Source: Gnetum montanum (taxonomy: Eukaryota > Streptophyta > Gnetopsida > Gnetales > Gnetaceae). From it: a stretch of DNA of 64,000 nt. The notes under the pieces are model-generated. The model saw only the letters and a list, made by a program, of their open reading frames with translations, had not been told where the DNA came from and made no database searches. Location of the stretch: positions 7,910-71,909 of the forward strand of contig MNCI01002654.1 of the NCBI GenBank assembly GCA_015680685.1, read 5' to 3'. This document shows positions 45,901 through 59,182 of the stretch, one piece after another. The stretch's first letter is position 1. The number at the start of each line of letters is the position of its first letter. The position numbers were made by a program, and so were the translations under genes.

Positions 45901-48780
45901 GCCCATATGCTAATGTAGGGGGTATGCTAATGTAGGGTAGTTAGTGCATCCCCTCCTAGCACACTTGGATTACTAAGTTTAGATGAGAGCTAGAACACCA
46001 AGGAACATGTTAGAAGATTTCTAGAATACTCGAATAAAGCCAGAGACATTCCAAGAAGCTTAAAAGATGAACCAAACCTAAAATTATGATAGGGGAGGCT
46101 AGGAAACAAACGTAGGAGGTAGAATTAGTAACCATATACTAAAAATCATAAATATAGGATGAAAAATATTTCCCAAGTTCATGGCTTATAGTCAACTTAC
46201 AAAATATCATTGGGCACCTCATCATTCCTTCATGACTAAGTAAAGCTAGTCTTATAGTTCTAATACCCAAGACATAAAGCTGGGACTAAACACATTTCAT
46301 GATCAATGTAAAGAAGGATAATTGTACAAATATAAGGACCATGACTATGATACAATACAAGATAACTCATTGAGAAGTACCAAGGGGTGATGGCTAAGAG
46401 AAGAAGCATCCTAACATACCTACTTGATATGGAAAGAAGCCTGAAGAGCTTGGTGCAAACATGTAAAATTTTTTAAGTTGTGTCTCAAGGTCCATTACCC
46501 TTTCTTAGAGTTATTGATTTTATTCATGCATTAGTCACTACTATCACAAAAGTGCTTGACATTATTCCTCAACATCCACCTAGAATTGCTTGCAAATTTT
46601 CCTAATGAACAATAGCTTATGCTATTCCATTTCTAACTTGACCACTCCTCAATGAATTTTCTCCTCTATATTTATGTACAATCAATCTATAGAAGTCTAA
46701 ATCACATAAGGAGAACTCCTCTATTCTTCTTGGACATCCTCTTTTACCTCCTTGAGTCTCCTCCCAAGAACTATGATAGTTGCTTCATGGTGAAGGATGT
46801 ACATATTCTCCAATAAATCCATCTTCTCCTATAGTGTTAGCGTACTTGGGATCATTTTTTGGAGTTTGGCATGTAAGATGTTGAATTTTTCCTTCAACTG
46901 ATGCCTCTTCCTAGTTAGTCATTCATTAAGTAGAGCTATAAGTTTGTGTAGTCTATGTAGCTTGACATCCTAGGTTTCTTGCTCAATTAGATGAATCTTT
47001 CCTAGTTCATCAATTTCCCTAGTAGTCTTATCTACCAGCTTCTATTATGAGTTTTAATTCTCATTTTCTATACAAAGGCATTTATCATAAAATTGAGCCA
47101 TGATTTGGCTCTCATTCTCTAGCCTTTGTATCTACTAGAAAATGAGAGTACTTTCTTATCTTTTTCTTGGCTCATCCTTTCCCACTTTTAAGACTAATGT
47201 TTTAGAATTTTGATTTGCTACTCTAAGTCATCCTTCATATACAAGGCTTTTGTACTAACCTATCATGCCTAAAATAACTCAACTTGTAGGTGTTCAATTG
47301 GTATCTCTAGAGTGATTGTGGAAGATGCTAGTACCAATGGTGTAATATGTTCCAATTACTCCTACAATTGTTGTATCTCTATTTGATTTCTTCACAGCTT
47401 AGAAAGTTCTATCAATATCTAAAATTTCTAACTTGGCATGTACCTTAATTAGTTTATTTTCCACCATACTGTCAATGTTTCTTAACAACAACTTAGAGGT
47501 TGGATCGATCCTTTTCTCTTCTTCTAACCAGCCACTAGTCGCAAATTAATTAGTAGATACTTGAAAGAATTTTGTTAAATGTTAGAAATTATGCATGCTA
47601 TGACTTGATTGATGTGAAGAGGAAATTTCTCATAAAGGAACATGAGTTCCTAACTAAATAGTGGCATCATGAGTGACCATGGGTGGATCATCCAGCAAGA
47701 AAGAAGAAAACTGAAATAGATCTTTCTTTATAGTCCCACCACCGACAATGGATCTCATCATGTATAATAAGTTCCTATCAAGGTCTAATGAATTCCTAAT
47801 ATGAATTATGGCAGCCTACCCCTCACCTTAAACATTCATAATAGGTCAAAATTACCACTAAGAAGAGGTTCTTGGATTTCTTGATGCTCAAACTAAGAGG
47901 TCGGAAGATGAATTTGCTAAGCAATTGCACATGTGTATGTTGAGAAGCTAAAGTCATGAATGGTGCTCTTGTTTGCTGTTGATAGAGCTTATCTAAAGCA
48001 CATATGTAGAATAATTTATAGAAGGTATCTCATCCTTTAAAATAGGTATAGTCATAGTGATTCTTGGATGTTGCCTTAGGATCACCATTATTATGTTCTT
48101 CTAGTTTGTCATTCCAAAAATTATGAGATGTCTTCTCACATGATTTACTATTCCTAGTAATTCATAGAGTTTTCTAATTAACCTTGGGAAGGCATAGACC
48201 TCCCTGTCATATCAGGATGCATCTCTAATCTTCTGGATTAAGTTCTTATAGAAAAAATAGAGGATATTAATGGCACAATTTCCCCTTCTCATTGTCACAA
48301 TCTTGACACCCCAAGTAGAGATACCTAATGGTCATTTGGTGAATAATAAATTGTGCATGACAATCTTGTACATAGTATAATGAATATGAGAACTTTAGAC
48401 ATCTTCACCTCTACTTTTTTTATGTTAAAGACCTCAAGAAGAACTTTTGACTTGAGCTTAGACTCAATATTTTATTGGCCAACTCATTTGGAAATCCTAT
48501 GAATTTGAAGATTGTCCATGTCAAAATAGCTATAGGATTCCCTCCAAAAAACATCATGGTACCATTTTCTATAAGGTTTTGATAGAACTCTTCTACCTCA
48601 TATTAGTACAAGATAAAGGATTGCATGATATACTCATAAGACCTATCTTCTATAGTGACTCGCTGAGCTTAGAATAAGTGAGCTTAAGGAACTAATGATA
48701 GTTTTTCTCTTGATGGATTAGTCACTGTCAAAACTCATGTGCACACACACCATCTTGGATATCATCTAGCTTATCATCAT
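42961..48780. other. AT-rich unassigned DNA
   Basis: No ORF of note was seen. 43500-44060 has repeated ACCATGAGTCATGG-like words. 44100-44960 resembles 110-760. Minus-strand readings at 48600-48380 (EVEEFYQNLIENGTMMFFGG, then NELANKILSLSSKVLLEVF) look protein-like but match no family I can name, and may be an extra ORF or gag of a decayed LTR element. Confidence 0.4.
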
Positions 48781-49990
48781 TGTTGAAACACCACCAATAA
48801 AATTCATGTTGTAACCTTTTCGCATTGTAAATTTTACCCCATGAAACCCAAGGCTAAAAATACATTGTAAAATGTGAATATTGCAATCCAAGAGATGTAA
48901 TTTCACATACTTTAGCTTTTGGGGCTAAAAAATGCCTCATAAGTGGTCAAACCCTTAACTTCCAATTAAAAAAAGTCATTNNNNNNNNNNNNNNNNNNNN
49001 NNNNNNNNNNNNNNNNNNNNNNNNNNNNNNNNNNNNNNNNNNNNNNNNNNNNNNNNNNNNNNNNNNNNNNNNNNNNNNNNNNNNNNNNGGGGTGGTGTGG
49101 GGTGGTGTTTATAACTATTACTTCCCAACATTGCTACTACACCCCCAACGTTGCTCTAATTGCTCAAGCATGGCCCTAGCACCTCATCATTGCTCCATCC
49201 TCAACATGGGTGTTATACCCCAACATGGATGTCATACCCCCAGCGTGGGTCTTATACCCCTAGTATGGATTTTGCAAGCCCAACATTACTAATGAAAGAC
49301 CCAATGTGGGTGGAAGAAGCCAACATCGGTAAAATTATTATTTACTATTTTTAGTAAATGGAATGGTTTAGGTACCTTGGGGATATCAAAACTTATCATA
49401 CATTGAAACCATGCTAGATTTAGATACTTGTAACACTTGTATGTGACAACAATTTGTTAGTAATTAGGCAAAAATTTGCAACCAAATTTATGGTCAAATA
49501 CCTATAAAAACCAAGCTCCAACACCATAGAAAGGTTTCCAAGTTTTGCAACTTGTTCCCAACTTTTGAAAGTATCACATTTTTTATTATTTGTAGCATTT
49601 TGCATTCAAGAGCTTTGAGAATTCATTGTGAATATAAGGCTTTTGGAGTAATCTTAGCATCGGACCTATAACCACTATCCCCACTATTATACCCCACTAA
49701 GATTGTGTGTGGTTCTATACCAACACTAAGCAACATAAGCATTGAGACTCAAAGTGTGGCTCTTCTTGATAGTCCAAATCCCCCACACATCTTACCTCCC
49801 ATGCACCACCAATGTTGTAGATCTTGTGATAAGTGCAACAAGGTTTGATAGTATTGATAATTATGGAGCCTATAGATCATGGAGCTAACTATGGCATCCA
49901 AAGCCACTAGTTTCAATAGATTCCAAACCATCAGTGAAGTGAACCCCCTTTTACTTCCTTAGACACACTTGTACATAGTTTGAACTATCT
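48781..49990 (+). repeat. Tat-type gypsy LTR, plus orientation, containing the gap
   Basis: From TGTTGAAACACCACC onward it matches the reverse complement of 56801 downward. Shared blocks are CCCATGAAACCCAAGG, TTTCACATACTTTA, TTTTGGGGCTAAAAAATGCC and TAAGTGGTCAAA, then after the gap CCCCTAGTATGGATTTTGCA. An ACCTATAAAAACCAAGCTCC TATA region lies near 49500. The 3' limit is approximate. Confidence 0.55.
48981..49088. other. Sequence gap (108 N)
   Basis: This is a run of unknown bases within the LTR. The flanking pieces are in the order expected from the inverted copy at 55300-56801. Confidence 1.
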
Positions 49991-51119
49991 TTCTTTTATT
50001 AGAATAAAGTTTACAGTTCCAATTGTTGTGCAAGATAGCTAGATTTGATTTATTTTGTGCATATATTTCTAGATCTATATTACAATTTCATTTTATTACC
50101 CTTGTTGACACTCTATAAGTCCCTAGGTGATCATTAAGATCATCTAGGGTACATCAAATCCTATTTTTCAGAGGCCCTTGGGGTCTAGGGTTAAAACTAG
50201 CTTGGTCAAGATTGTCAATTTTTCTAGCACTGAATTTTCTATTTGGTATAGTTTTCTAGCATTAGAAGGAGGACATTTTCTCATGTTCTACATCCAATCC
50301 TATTAACTATGTAACAACATTATCTATGATCCAAAATCTTAAAACCATTAAAGAATTTTTTCAAAATTTTCCAACACCTTTTTCTACTACTAAACTAACA
50401 CTACCACCCATACCCCATGCCACTAAAACCAAGTGTTGAGGTTGTAGGTAATTTATGCTTTTGGAAATTTTCATAGTAGTTTTTGGTAATTCCAAAGCCA
50501 ACATGGGTTTTCAACCAAATTCTTACCCTCCTATTCTATGAAAAAGTTTCAGCCAAGCCAACATTAGCACCTTGCTAGAACCGAAACCTTTGAAAAATTA
50601 AGATTCTACCAAAAAGTAAAACCTCCAATGCTATAAAGAAAGGTGTGAGATTTTTCATCTTACCCCCCTACTTCCTTCCTTTTCACCTTTAGCATGGGTA
50701 AGGCTAGCAAGCCTAGTGTGGTGGGGGTTTAACACTAAATTATTGCTTTTTCTCAAGTAAAAGGATACAACCCTTTTGACTATCACCTACACTATGAAAC
50801 CTACAACCTTTCATAGCCATACCCCTTTTAGCACTCTAAAAATTTCATTTGTTGGACTTTTTACTCTTTTTATTAATTAAACATTTTATTTAGCCAAGCT
50901 TCAACATTATTAACATATCATTTTAACAATCAACCATCTTATCATTTAACTTCACTAACACTAGAGTTAGCTAATAGGCCATAAGAGTGTATGACCCCAA
51001 GTACCCTACTGTGGCTAAATGTAGGAAATTCTTAAGGCTTAGGGGGAAAAACCATAAATTTTTGGTCATAAAAGAAGATCATAACAACTTTGTTTGTATA
51101 GGATTCAAGTTAGCATGTT
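49991..51119. other. Leader of the plus-strand Tat-type element
   Basis: No coding motifs are visible; this is AT-rich DNA between the LTR and gag. A primer binding site was not recognised. Confidence 0.35.
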
Positions 51120-54100
51120 GATTCCAAGGATGGATGCAGAAGCTAGAAAGGAGTACGAGCTTATATATTGTGCTGGGAAGGAATACATTACTTCCCCATA
51201 TGACAAGATATTTCTCATAGAAACATAGGATTGCATCCTATCTTAATTAATTGAGATGGATGAGGAGGATGGAAAGGCTAGCTCAAATGAGCAGCATGAG
51301 GAAGAGGATAAGTTTAGGACTAAGTCAAAACATGAAAACCTCATAAAGGAGCTCTTTTAATAATCACACCCCAAGGCCATAGTCCCTACATCAACCCCCC
51401 TCATCTCTTCCATAGGATAGATTCCCCAATCCTCAGCCCCTACCTACCTTATCATGTTTGGGCCAACACCCATTATCGTAGTGCACCAAACAAAATTGGT
51501 ACCATAGTCTACAACGGTTCATTTTTCCATGTCTTTCACCACATAACCATGGTCTTTGTGGCCGTCCTTGGTGGTTTTGACTAACACTAATTCTATTTCC
51601 ACCCAGATGGGTTCCACTATGGGACCTTAGGTGACCCAAGGATTACATACCCCTTCATACCCTTTGTGCCCAAAATACTGGCACAAATCTCATTTTCTAT
51701 GTTTAGCCCACCTACTACAATGATGAACAAACCTCTTCCCTAAGTGTTGCAACCTATTGCGAGGTCACAAGCTTCCCTACTTACACCACAACCTTTCATG
51801 CAAACCCCACAATCGATAGAGGCACCCCAAGGACTAGATTAAGCTTTCTAGATGATCTAGGACCTAACTGAAGAGTTAAAGAGGCTCAAGGATTCTACAT
51901 CCAAGACCATAAAGATTATGAAATTTTATTAGAATGATTTCATTAGTCTTATGGTTCCACCACTAACTCCTTTCCTTGGTGTCCCCATACCACAGTTTAC
52001 TCAATACAATGATGAAGGTGACCCTAACTCCCATCTTATAACCTTTAACTCTGAGTGCTTATTACTGTAAGCTTGGCTCCACACCGTAATGAGAATATTC
52101 CATATGTCCCTTATGGGAAAGGTCCTTAATTGCTATCATGCCTTTTTAAGAAGATCCATATCTGACCTAATTACACAATTTGTTAACTATTTTAAGTATA
52201 ACTTGAAATCTAATACCACCCTTGACTAGCTAATGAAGGTCAAGCAAGGACCCTTTGAGCTAGTGCAAAAGTTCATCCAATGATGGAATGATGGAATGGT
52301 TTTATTAACAAGATCTTAGGAGTAATAGTTGAAACTTAGTTGTTGGCTATTTTCAAGGGGACAATTAACGAATTCATCAACTCAAAATTCTATTACCTTG
52401 ATGCACGATCACTCAGTTAGGCCTTTTCCCAAATCAATGACATAGAGGATTCCATGGAACCCAGCCATGACCCAACGTACGTGGCATACAAAAACAAACA
52501 TGCATGAAAGGAAAATGAGAGGAAAAGAAAAAACAACATGATGATGGCCATTGTAACATAATAAAATAAAAGAACCACCTAGGGGTTGAGAACCAACCCA
52601 ACGAAAAGTCCCTACTAACAATAATAACAACCAACCTTCAATGTCTGGGGCCTCTGCATTGACTACTTTAAGGTCCAAATTTTAGTGAAAAGATCAGAAA
52701 AAATACACTAGGTTATCCTTGAAGGTATCAGAACTCTTAGATCAACTATTGAAGAGTGGGAGGATACAATATATGTAGATGATTAAAAATTCTTGAAAGA
52801 GGCATGAGAGGCTATGTGAGATAGTTGAAGACCTCACTTGAGCAACCAAAGATGACCCTCTAGTTAGTTGTTAGGTCATGAAATTGACTTTTTCCTTACA
52901 TTAAAATATGACCTACAAAAAATGATAGATAGTGGTGAGCTGGTGTTTAATGTTTCTAACCTAGTTAAGCCTCAAAACCATTTGATGCATGTATATAAAG
53001 AGCCATTGAATGCCAATAAAAGCCCATATACCATAGTATCATTCAATGTTAATAATGACCCAAGGCTTGCAAGGGAACCATTTGTGATTTAGGTACCTTC
53101 TCACAATGAAAGGGGTACTTCAACTTCTACTAGTCTAAGGCCCCACTTTTTTGTAAAGATATGATCACCAATTCCCCCAAAAGAGCCTTTTGTAATTAAA
53201 GTATCTCCCCCTGTCATTACAACCAAGTTCACCTGCACAACATAACAATGACTCCTCGTGGTGGCCAATGCAGTGACCTCTTCCTCCCAAACAACTAATG
53301 ATAACTAGAAGGCCCCAACCAAGCAATGGAAGAAGCCTACATAAAAGCCGAAACATGAGAGTGATAAGAAAGCCAAGGCATGGAAGGAAGTGAACTTGCC
53401 AAAGCCCACTCCCATATCATCCATACCCATAATCTCTACAATTAATACTGCTTCAACTAGTAAACTATGAAAGGAGCCTAAGCCCCAAAGGAAAGGGAAA
53501 GAGGAGAAGCCACAATAAATGCGAAGTTCGTATTTTGGGGTGCATCAACAAAGCTAAAAATAACTAGGTGACAAGCCCATGTGTAATAACAAAGACTTTC
53601 TAAATTCGATGAAATAGGTCAAATAGTCACTGAAATAAAAGAAGACAACTCTTAGCATGTATGAATCTGTCATAACATCTACTGCACATTGTGAAGTGCT
53701 AGTTAAGATGTTGACCTCCATCCCCATAAGCAGGACATCCATACTAACAAAGAATTCATCCATTTGGTGATGGTACCATCTTTTTTGAGGGAATGAGAAA
53801 AATCAACATTACTATTGTTTTGCAATAGCAAAATCAAAACTGATCCCCAAAATAGCGAGGTGACCAAGGCTCCTCTCTTTATAATGATATGGGTAGGACA
53901 ATACAAAGTGCATAGAGTGCATGTAGATGATGAAGATGCAAAGAATGTCATCCCCTATACTATATACAACACATATTTTCCTAAGCTTTTAAATCTTTCA
54001 ATGGATCATGGGCTATTGTCAAGGCGTCTATCTCATTGAACTTTGTGATAGGGGAGTAATTTCCCATAACCGCTAACTTCTTGATGTTGGAGGAAATACC

Positions 54101-54480
54101 AAGATTCAACCTTGTCCTAGGATGACGTTGGCTACCTTAATTACGAGCTGTGTCTTTGCCCATCCATCAAGAAATTCACCTACCTTATGAGGGAGATGAA
54201 ATTATCATTCATTGTGATAGTGCAGTTCCCCTAGTAGTTAATAATGTAGAAATAAAGTAGGGGTTAGAAGTGGAGTTTCAGGAAGAAACTCCTAGCCACA
54301 AAGTTAAGAAACCTGATGGAGGGGAGAAGGTCAAAAATAATAATGATGGATTAGAAGATATGTTATAGGGAGAGGTCCCCTTTGACATCATTAGTGAAGA
54401 AGATGGGAAATATAAACTTGTACAAAACAACACATTTCCTAATATTTTGAAGATTAAGAAACATTTGCACAAGTGATGAA
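51120..54480 (+). pseudogene. gag-pro: Tat-type gypsy gag and protease, decayed
   Basis: Gag begins near MDAEARKEYELIYCAGKEYI and has a Pro/Thr-rich middle. Its core at 51950-52290 reads FTQYNDEGDPNSHLITFNSE, then SDLITQFVNYFKYNLKSN and VKQGPFELVQKFIQ. Protease lies at 53850-54240: KAPLFIMIWVGQYKVHRVHV, then DDEDAKNVIPYTIY (D-D-E replacing D-x-G), and later a remnant of the 'GRPWLH' block. Stops are frequent. RT, RNase H and integrase are absent before the opposite-facing LTR, so this copy has lost its pol or is a non-autonomous form. Confidence 0.65.
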
Positions 54481-54779
54481 TGTCCTTGATCCTCCCCCTA
54501 CCCTATGCACTTATTACTATATAACCATTTGCACTTATAGCGTGTTAGTCGAAATTACATTTTACTTGTTTATGTCATTTCATTTACTTTATGTTAAGAT
54601 TTAATTTGCATGTAGCCTAAGAGTTTACCTTTACTTGCATTTTTATTTATTAAAGCCTTTTCTTTATCTTTTAGCATGATAAACACACAAAAAACCTCAT
54701 AAAAAATTTAAAAATAGAAAATCCTTTAAAATTTAAAATACAAAAATAGATAATAAATATATTTTATTTTGCTAGAACA

Positions 54780-54885
54780 TATAGCCCACCATGACCTAAA
54801 ACTCACAAGAACCTATGGCTTGCCATGACCTAGAACTAGCAAAGCCTATGGCTCGCTATGGCCTTAAACTAGTAAAAAACATTTT
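54780..54885 (+). repeat. Short tandem motif shared with 56935-57020 in inverse
   Basis: Three variants of CCTATGGCTCGCTATGGCCT ...AAACTAG occur here. The reverse complement of 56935-57020 has the same phrase just upstream of the minus-strand polypurine tract. It may be the conserved 3' untranslated array of this family. Confidence 0.5.
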
Positions 54886-55299
54886 ACCTTATTCCCTTTT
54901 CAGTCTATAGCCTTATTACCTAACCAATTCAATTTGCATTATTACATTATAACCAAGTCAGCCAATGTAGCCTTAAACCATCAATTATAACATGAAACTG
55001 TGTGACAACAATAAAACCATAATGCTACAATGATATAACCAAAACTAAAACTTAAAATAATTAAAGTGAGTCTACAACATAACAACCATGACCACACAGA
55101 GTGGTGAATGTTTAAACAATACAACATGAATCGTAAACATTAAATCATCCACAACCAAAACATTGGCTAACACTAGCCATCACAAAAAACAACATTAACA
55201 TCAATAGTCATCAATAAGAAACAACTAAAAATAGATAGCTAGTGATGCTAAGGGGCATATGGAGTAGTGTTGCGATTGAAAACTTGGGTTGATGGAAAA

Positions 55300-56801
55300 A
55301 TCAAAAATCCTCAATGTAGTAGTTCCTCAACTCGTGAATTGCCATGGCCTTTAGGGAAAAAATGGGATTTGGGATGCCTTGCCTAATTTTGTAGATCAAC
55401 TAGGGATTTACGGAATGCAAAGTGTGATGAAGAAAATGAAAAAATAATAGTAGATTTGAATAATGCACAGCTAATAAACAAATGTATTTTTTACACAAAT
55501 CCCAAAACTTAAAAATTTATTAAAAAAAATAAAGAATAAGTTAGAGAAAATGTATACAAATGGTGCTTGAATGAGTAGCTAAAGGGGGGTTCACTAGTGT
55601 AGGAGTTCAAAGCCCATTGAAGTTGATGCAATCTGCTCTATGATTTGGGTGCTAAGCCACTCCTAATGCTTTCAAACATTCCTCAACTACAATATCAGAT
55701 CTGTAATGTTGGCTATGGTGGGGGTTGAGAAGTATGAAAAGTCTAAGCTAGTCAAATGCTCTACATTGGAAGTTGGGAATCCCAAAAGTGCAATGTAAAT
55801 CTTGAAAATTCACAAAACCAAAGGTTGTTATGAGGCCACAAGGTCATAGGATGTTTACATTGGGTTCAAGAGGATATGCATGTGGAACCTTGTAAAAAAT
55901 CTTGAGTGCTTGAGAATGCCCAAGTGTAAAACTGTGAACAATTTTGTGTGCAAAAGTGTGTGTATGCCAATGGTCTTGAATTGCAAAAAAGTGTGGAAAC
56001 TAGAGAAAATTGTTGAATTGACAAAGTGTGTATAACTAAAAAAGTGTTAAACTTATAAATGATGCTTCAGGTTGGCTTTTATAGGTTCTTTGGGCCATGA
56101 ATGGTGTTGTAAAATGGCTATCAAATTTAGGTGAGAGGGGTGCCCAAATTTTGGGGGTTACTATACATTATAAGTGTTTCCTCCCATGGCCATTCCATTG
56201 ACTATAAATAGTAACTAGGGCATACCTTCCACACTAGAGATGAATCTTCCATGCTGAGCTCTCCATCATGCTTGTTGAAGTGGCTAGTCAATGTTGAAGT
56301 GCATGAAGTTTTGAAATTTGGCTATTGTGGCTTCCACACTGGGAGATGCAATTTTCCATACTAAGGGGGGAAGGTTTCCATGCTGAGGGAGAAAGGTTTT
56401 TATGTGATGCATGTATTCTACATGTTGAAGGGAGAAAGTTTTCAAAACCCCCACCATTCCACATTGGGGGTAAGTGAGATTTACCGCTTACATGTGTTTA
56501 TAGCATAGAAAAGTATATACCACCAATAAAACCCATAAAATTGCCTTTTTTGGCATTCCAAAAGGCATTTCGACCCCTCCAAGCCCAAATATAGACATGA
56601 GGTGACCCTTTTTCACTTGGTAAATGAGGCTTTGACCACTTATAAGGCTTTTTTAGCCCCAAAAATATAAAGTATGTGAAATTGTCCACTATGGGTTACA
56701 ATCTTCATATTTACAATGAAGTTTTGCCTTGAGTTTCATGGGGTGAAAGCTATATTATGAAAGTTGGCTATAACATGCAAACTATTGTGGTGTTTTTAAT
56801 G
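55300..56801 (-). repeat. Tat-type gypsy 3' LTR, minus orientation
   Basis: On the minus strand it starts at 56801 (CATTAAAAACACCACAATAG) just after the purine tract AACAAAGAGGGG (56802-56815). It contains the TATA region GAACCTATAAAAGCC (about 56090). It aligns with 48781-49990 in opposite orientation. The end near 55300 is approximate. Confidence 0.55.
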
Positions 56802-57099
56802 GCCCCTCTTTGTTGGTGTTTGGAGGATTGGCTAGAGAGACATCAACAAGTAATACAAAACATCACTACATATCATAACACAACAATGGATATAGGTCAC
56901 ATAAGAATCAAGATATCCAGGTCACCAAAGTTGCTAGTTTAAGGCCATGGTGGGCCATGGTACTAGTGTATGGCGATGGTAGGCTATGTTGCTAGTTTAA
57001 GGTTGTAGTAGACCATTAAAAGTAGGCTCACTTATTGGTGATTATTGACTACATGTAGTATGTCTTTAGATAGGAATGATTGACCAGATTGATCAACTT

Positions 57100-58200
57100 G
57101 TTCGCATCCATGTCAACTATTCTAAATGCACCATTTCCATAAGCTCTACTGATAAGGAAGGGCCCTTCCTAGCTAATTAAGAATTTATCCACATGCTCAT
57201 AGATGACTTTGAGAACTAGGTCCTCCTCTTTGATTTTTTGCATGATCAAGTCATGGTAATGATGTTGCTTCTAGATCTCTTGATAGTGCTTAATGTGAGC
57301 AAGTGCTTGCATACATTGCTCCTCCATTGAATCTAGGGCTACTGTTTGCAATTCCTTGTTCTACTTGTCATTAATAAAGTACTTCAAGGCTACCCAGAGT
57401 AATGGCACTTGCAATTCAAGAGGTAAAATAGCTTTAGAACCATAAACCATGCTATAAAGGATCATATCGATTATCATGTGATAGATTGTTCTATATGCCC
57501 ATAGTGCATGGACATGCCACTCATGTGACTTGCATTTGCTTTTGTTGAGCATATTTTTGAATAAATTGATGATGGTATTATGACTTGCCTATGCTTGTCC
57601 ATTGGCTTGAGAGTAATAGGGCAATAAGAAAGAATGCTTAATAACTAAGTTTTCATAGTAATATTCTGTTTCATGACTACTAAATTGTAATCCATTGCCT
57701 ATAATTATGGTCATGGCCATGCCAAAATGAGATACAATGTTATCTAGGATGAATTTTCAAACTTTCTCGAATGTAGTCTTCCTTAGGGCAATAGCCTCTA
57801 CCCACTTAGTAAAGTATTTGGTTATAATGATGATGAAGCTATGCCCTGTGGAAGACTTAGTCATTATGGGTCTAATGACATCCAACCCCTATCATTGAAA
57901 CAACCATGTTATTTGAGTGGTGTGCAACTTAGTTGGTGATACATGTATAAGATTGCTACATTGTTGGCATGTGTTACACTACTTAACCTTCTGCAGGTAG
58001 GAATTTTTCATATGGGGTTAATAGTACCCTAACGATATAATTTTAGTGGTCATAGCTCTTGGTCCTATATGTCCTCCACAAACATCCTTGTGAACCTCCT
58101 CTAGTACTATTCTGGCTTTGGATCTACCTAAGAACTTTAGGAGTATGCCATCATAGGATCGTCGACATAAGGTGTTATCACCTATGATGACATACTACTT
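57100..58200 (-). pseudogene. pol: Tat-type gypsy integrase
   Basis: The minus-strand reading has the zinc-binding part HKDVCGGHIGPRAMTTK with CNTCQQC (H2C2). The core follows: GLDVIRPI (first Asp), IIGNGLQFSSHETEY (second Asp replaced by Gly) and YYSQANGQA. Next come HEWHVHALWAYRTIYHM and ILYSMVYGSKAILPLELQVP. A basic C-terminal part reaches about 57100. Many stops are present. The lost second catalytic Asp means it is inactive. Confidence 0.8.
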
Positions 58201-58452
58201 TGATCACTTATGTATAACGTCCATCTAAGTAGTGGTCAGGCCTTGTGGGAATTTTCCATGCATAATGTAAATTTTGATATCATCATACCACTCCTTGGGA
58301 GGAGAAATATGAATGAAGGTGATAAAGATATCCTCAATGTTTTATGTAATGGAAGTAGCATAGTCCATGGTTAAGGTGGGTAACTTGCTAAATACATATG
58401 ATGTCACACTAAGGGATAATGTTGCAATTGCATCTACTATGGAATTTTCATT

Positions 58453-58900
58453 TCAAGGTATGTGTTGGATATCAACATTTGTGAATTGTTGTAACAATTG
58501 CTTCCCTAGGTCATAGTAAAGTTGTGAATCACAGTGTAAGTGCTTAACTTTGCATGCATAGAATTTAGTTACTTGGTTAACCACGAGTTGCGAATCACCT
58601 TTCATCACTAAGCATCTAATTACTAGGTCATAAGCTACTATCATCCCTCTAATTAAACCTTCATACTCTACTATTTTGTTGGTATGGGAACTCAAAATGA
58701 TTGGTGAAGGATTAGATTTCACCAAATGGAAATGTTATGATGGCAGTAACATTGATCCCATGGGCAGTTGAAGATCCATCCAAGTTCATGATTACCTCAT
58801 AATTTTTAGACACTTGGTTAACTTTGTTAATGTGTTCATTAGTGAATTTAGGATCTATAGCTACTTAGTCATCAATAGGTAAAAATATGAGTTGTATGTC
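58453..58900 (-). pseudogene. pol: Tat-type second (archaeal-like) RNase H
   Basis: The minus-strand reading starts NYEVIMNLDGSSTAHGINVT. The open part at 58453-58725 has VEYEGLIRGMIVAYDLVIRC, CLVMKGDSQLVVNQVTKFY and LLQQFTNVDIQHIP. This is the extra RNase H found between the gypsy RT-RNase H and integrase in Tat/Ogre-lineage elements, with D, E and D positions visible. It is cut upstream by the gypsy LTR inserted at 58979. Confidence 0.8.
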
Positions 58901-58990
58901 TATAGCTTGAACTTTTGTTGAGATTGAAGGATGTAATGGAGGTTGAACTCCATAGTTATGGCTTTCCATTGGGCTATATGATGATGAGAG

Positions 58991-59161
58991 TGGTTACTCT
59001 AGTGGTGACTCTAGTAGTTATTCTAATTATTAGAGCAATTACTCTAGTGGTTACTCTAGCAGTTACTCTAGTAGTTATTCTAATTATTAGAGTGGTTACT
59101 CTACTGATTACTTTAGTAGTTATTCTAATTATTAGAGCAGTTACTCTAATTATTAGGGTAG
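58991..59161 (+). repeat. Tandem array in the LTR U3 region
   Basis: TTCTAATTATTAGAG with leading GTAGTTA recurs at about 59014, 59071 and 59116, and in part at 59143. Units are linked by GGTTACTCTAGT-type words. The array ends a few bases before the TATA box. It produces spurious open frames of Val/Thr/Ile on both strands. Confidence 0.85.
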
Positions 59162-59174
59162 TTTCTCCCAAGCC

Positions 59175-59182
59175 TATAAATA
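59175..59182 (+). promoter_or_regulatory. LTR TATA box
   Basis: GCCTATAAATACAATG lies between the tandem array (U3) and the AATAAAG-containing R/U5 region (near 59350), the usual LTR promoter position. Confidence 0.65.
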
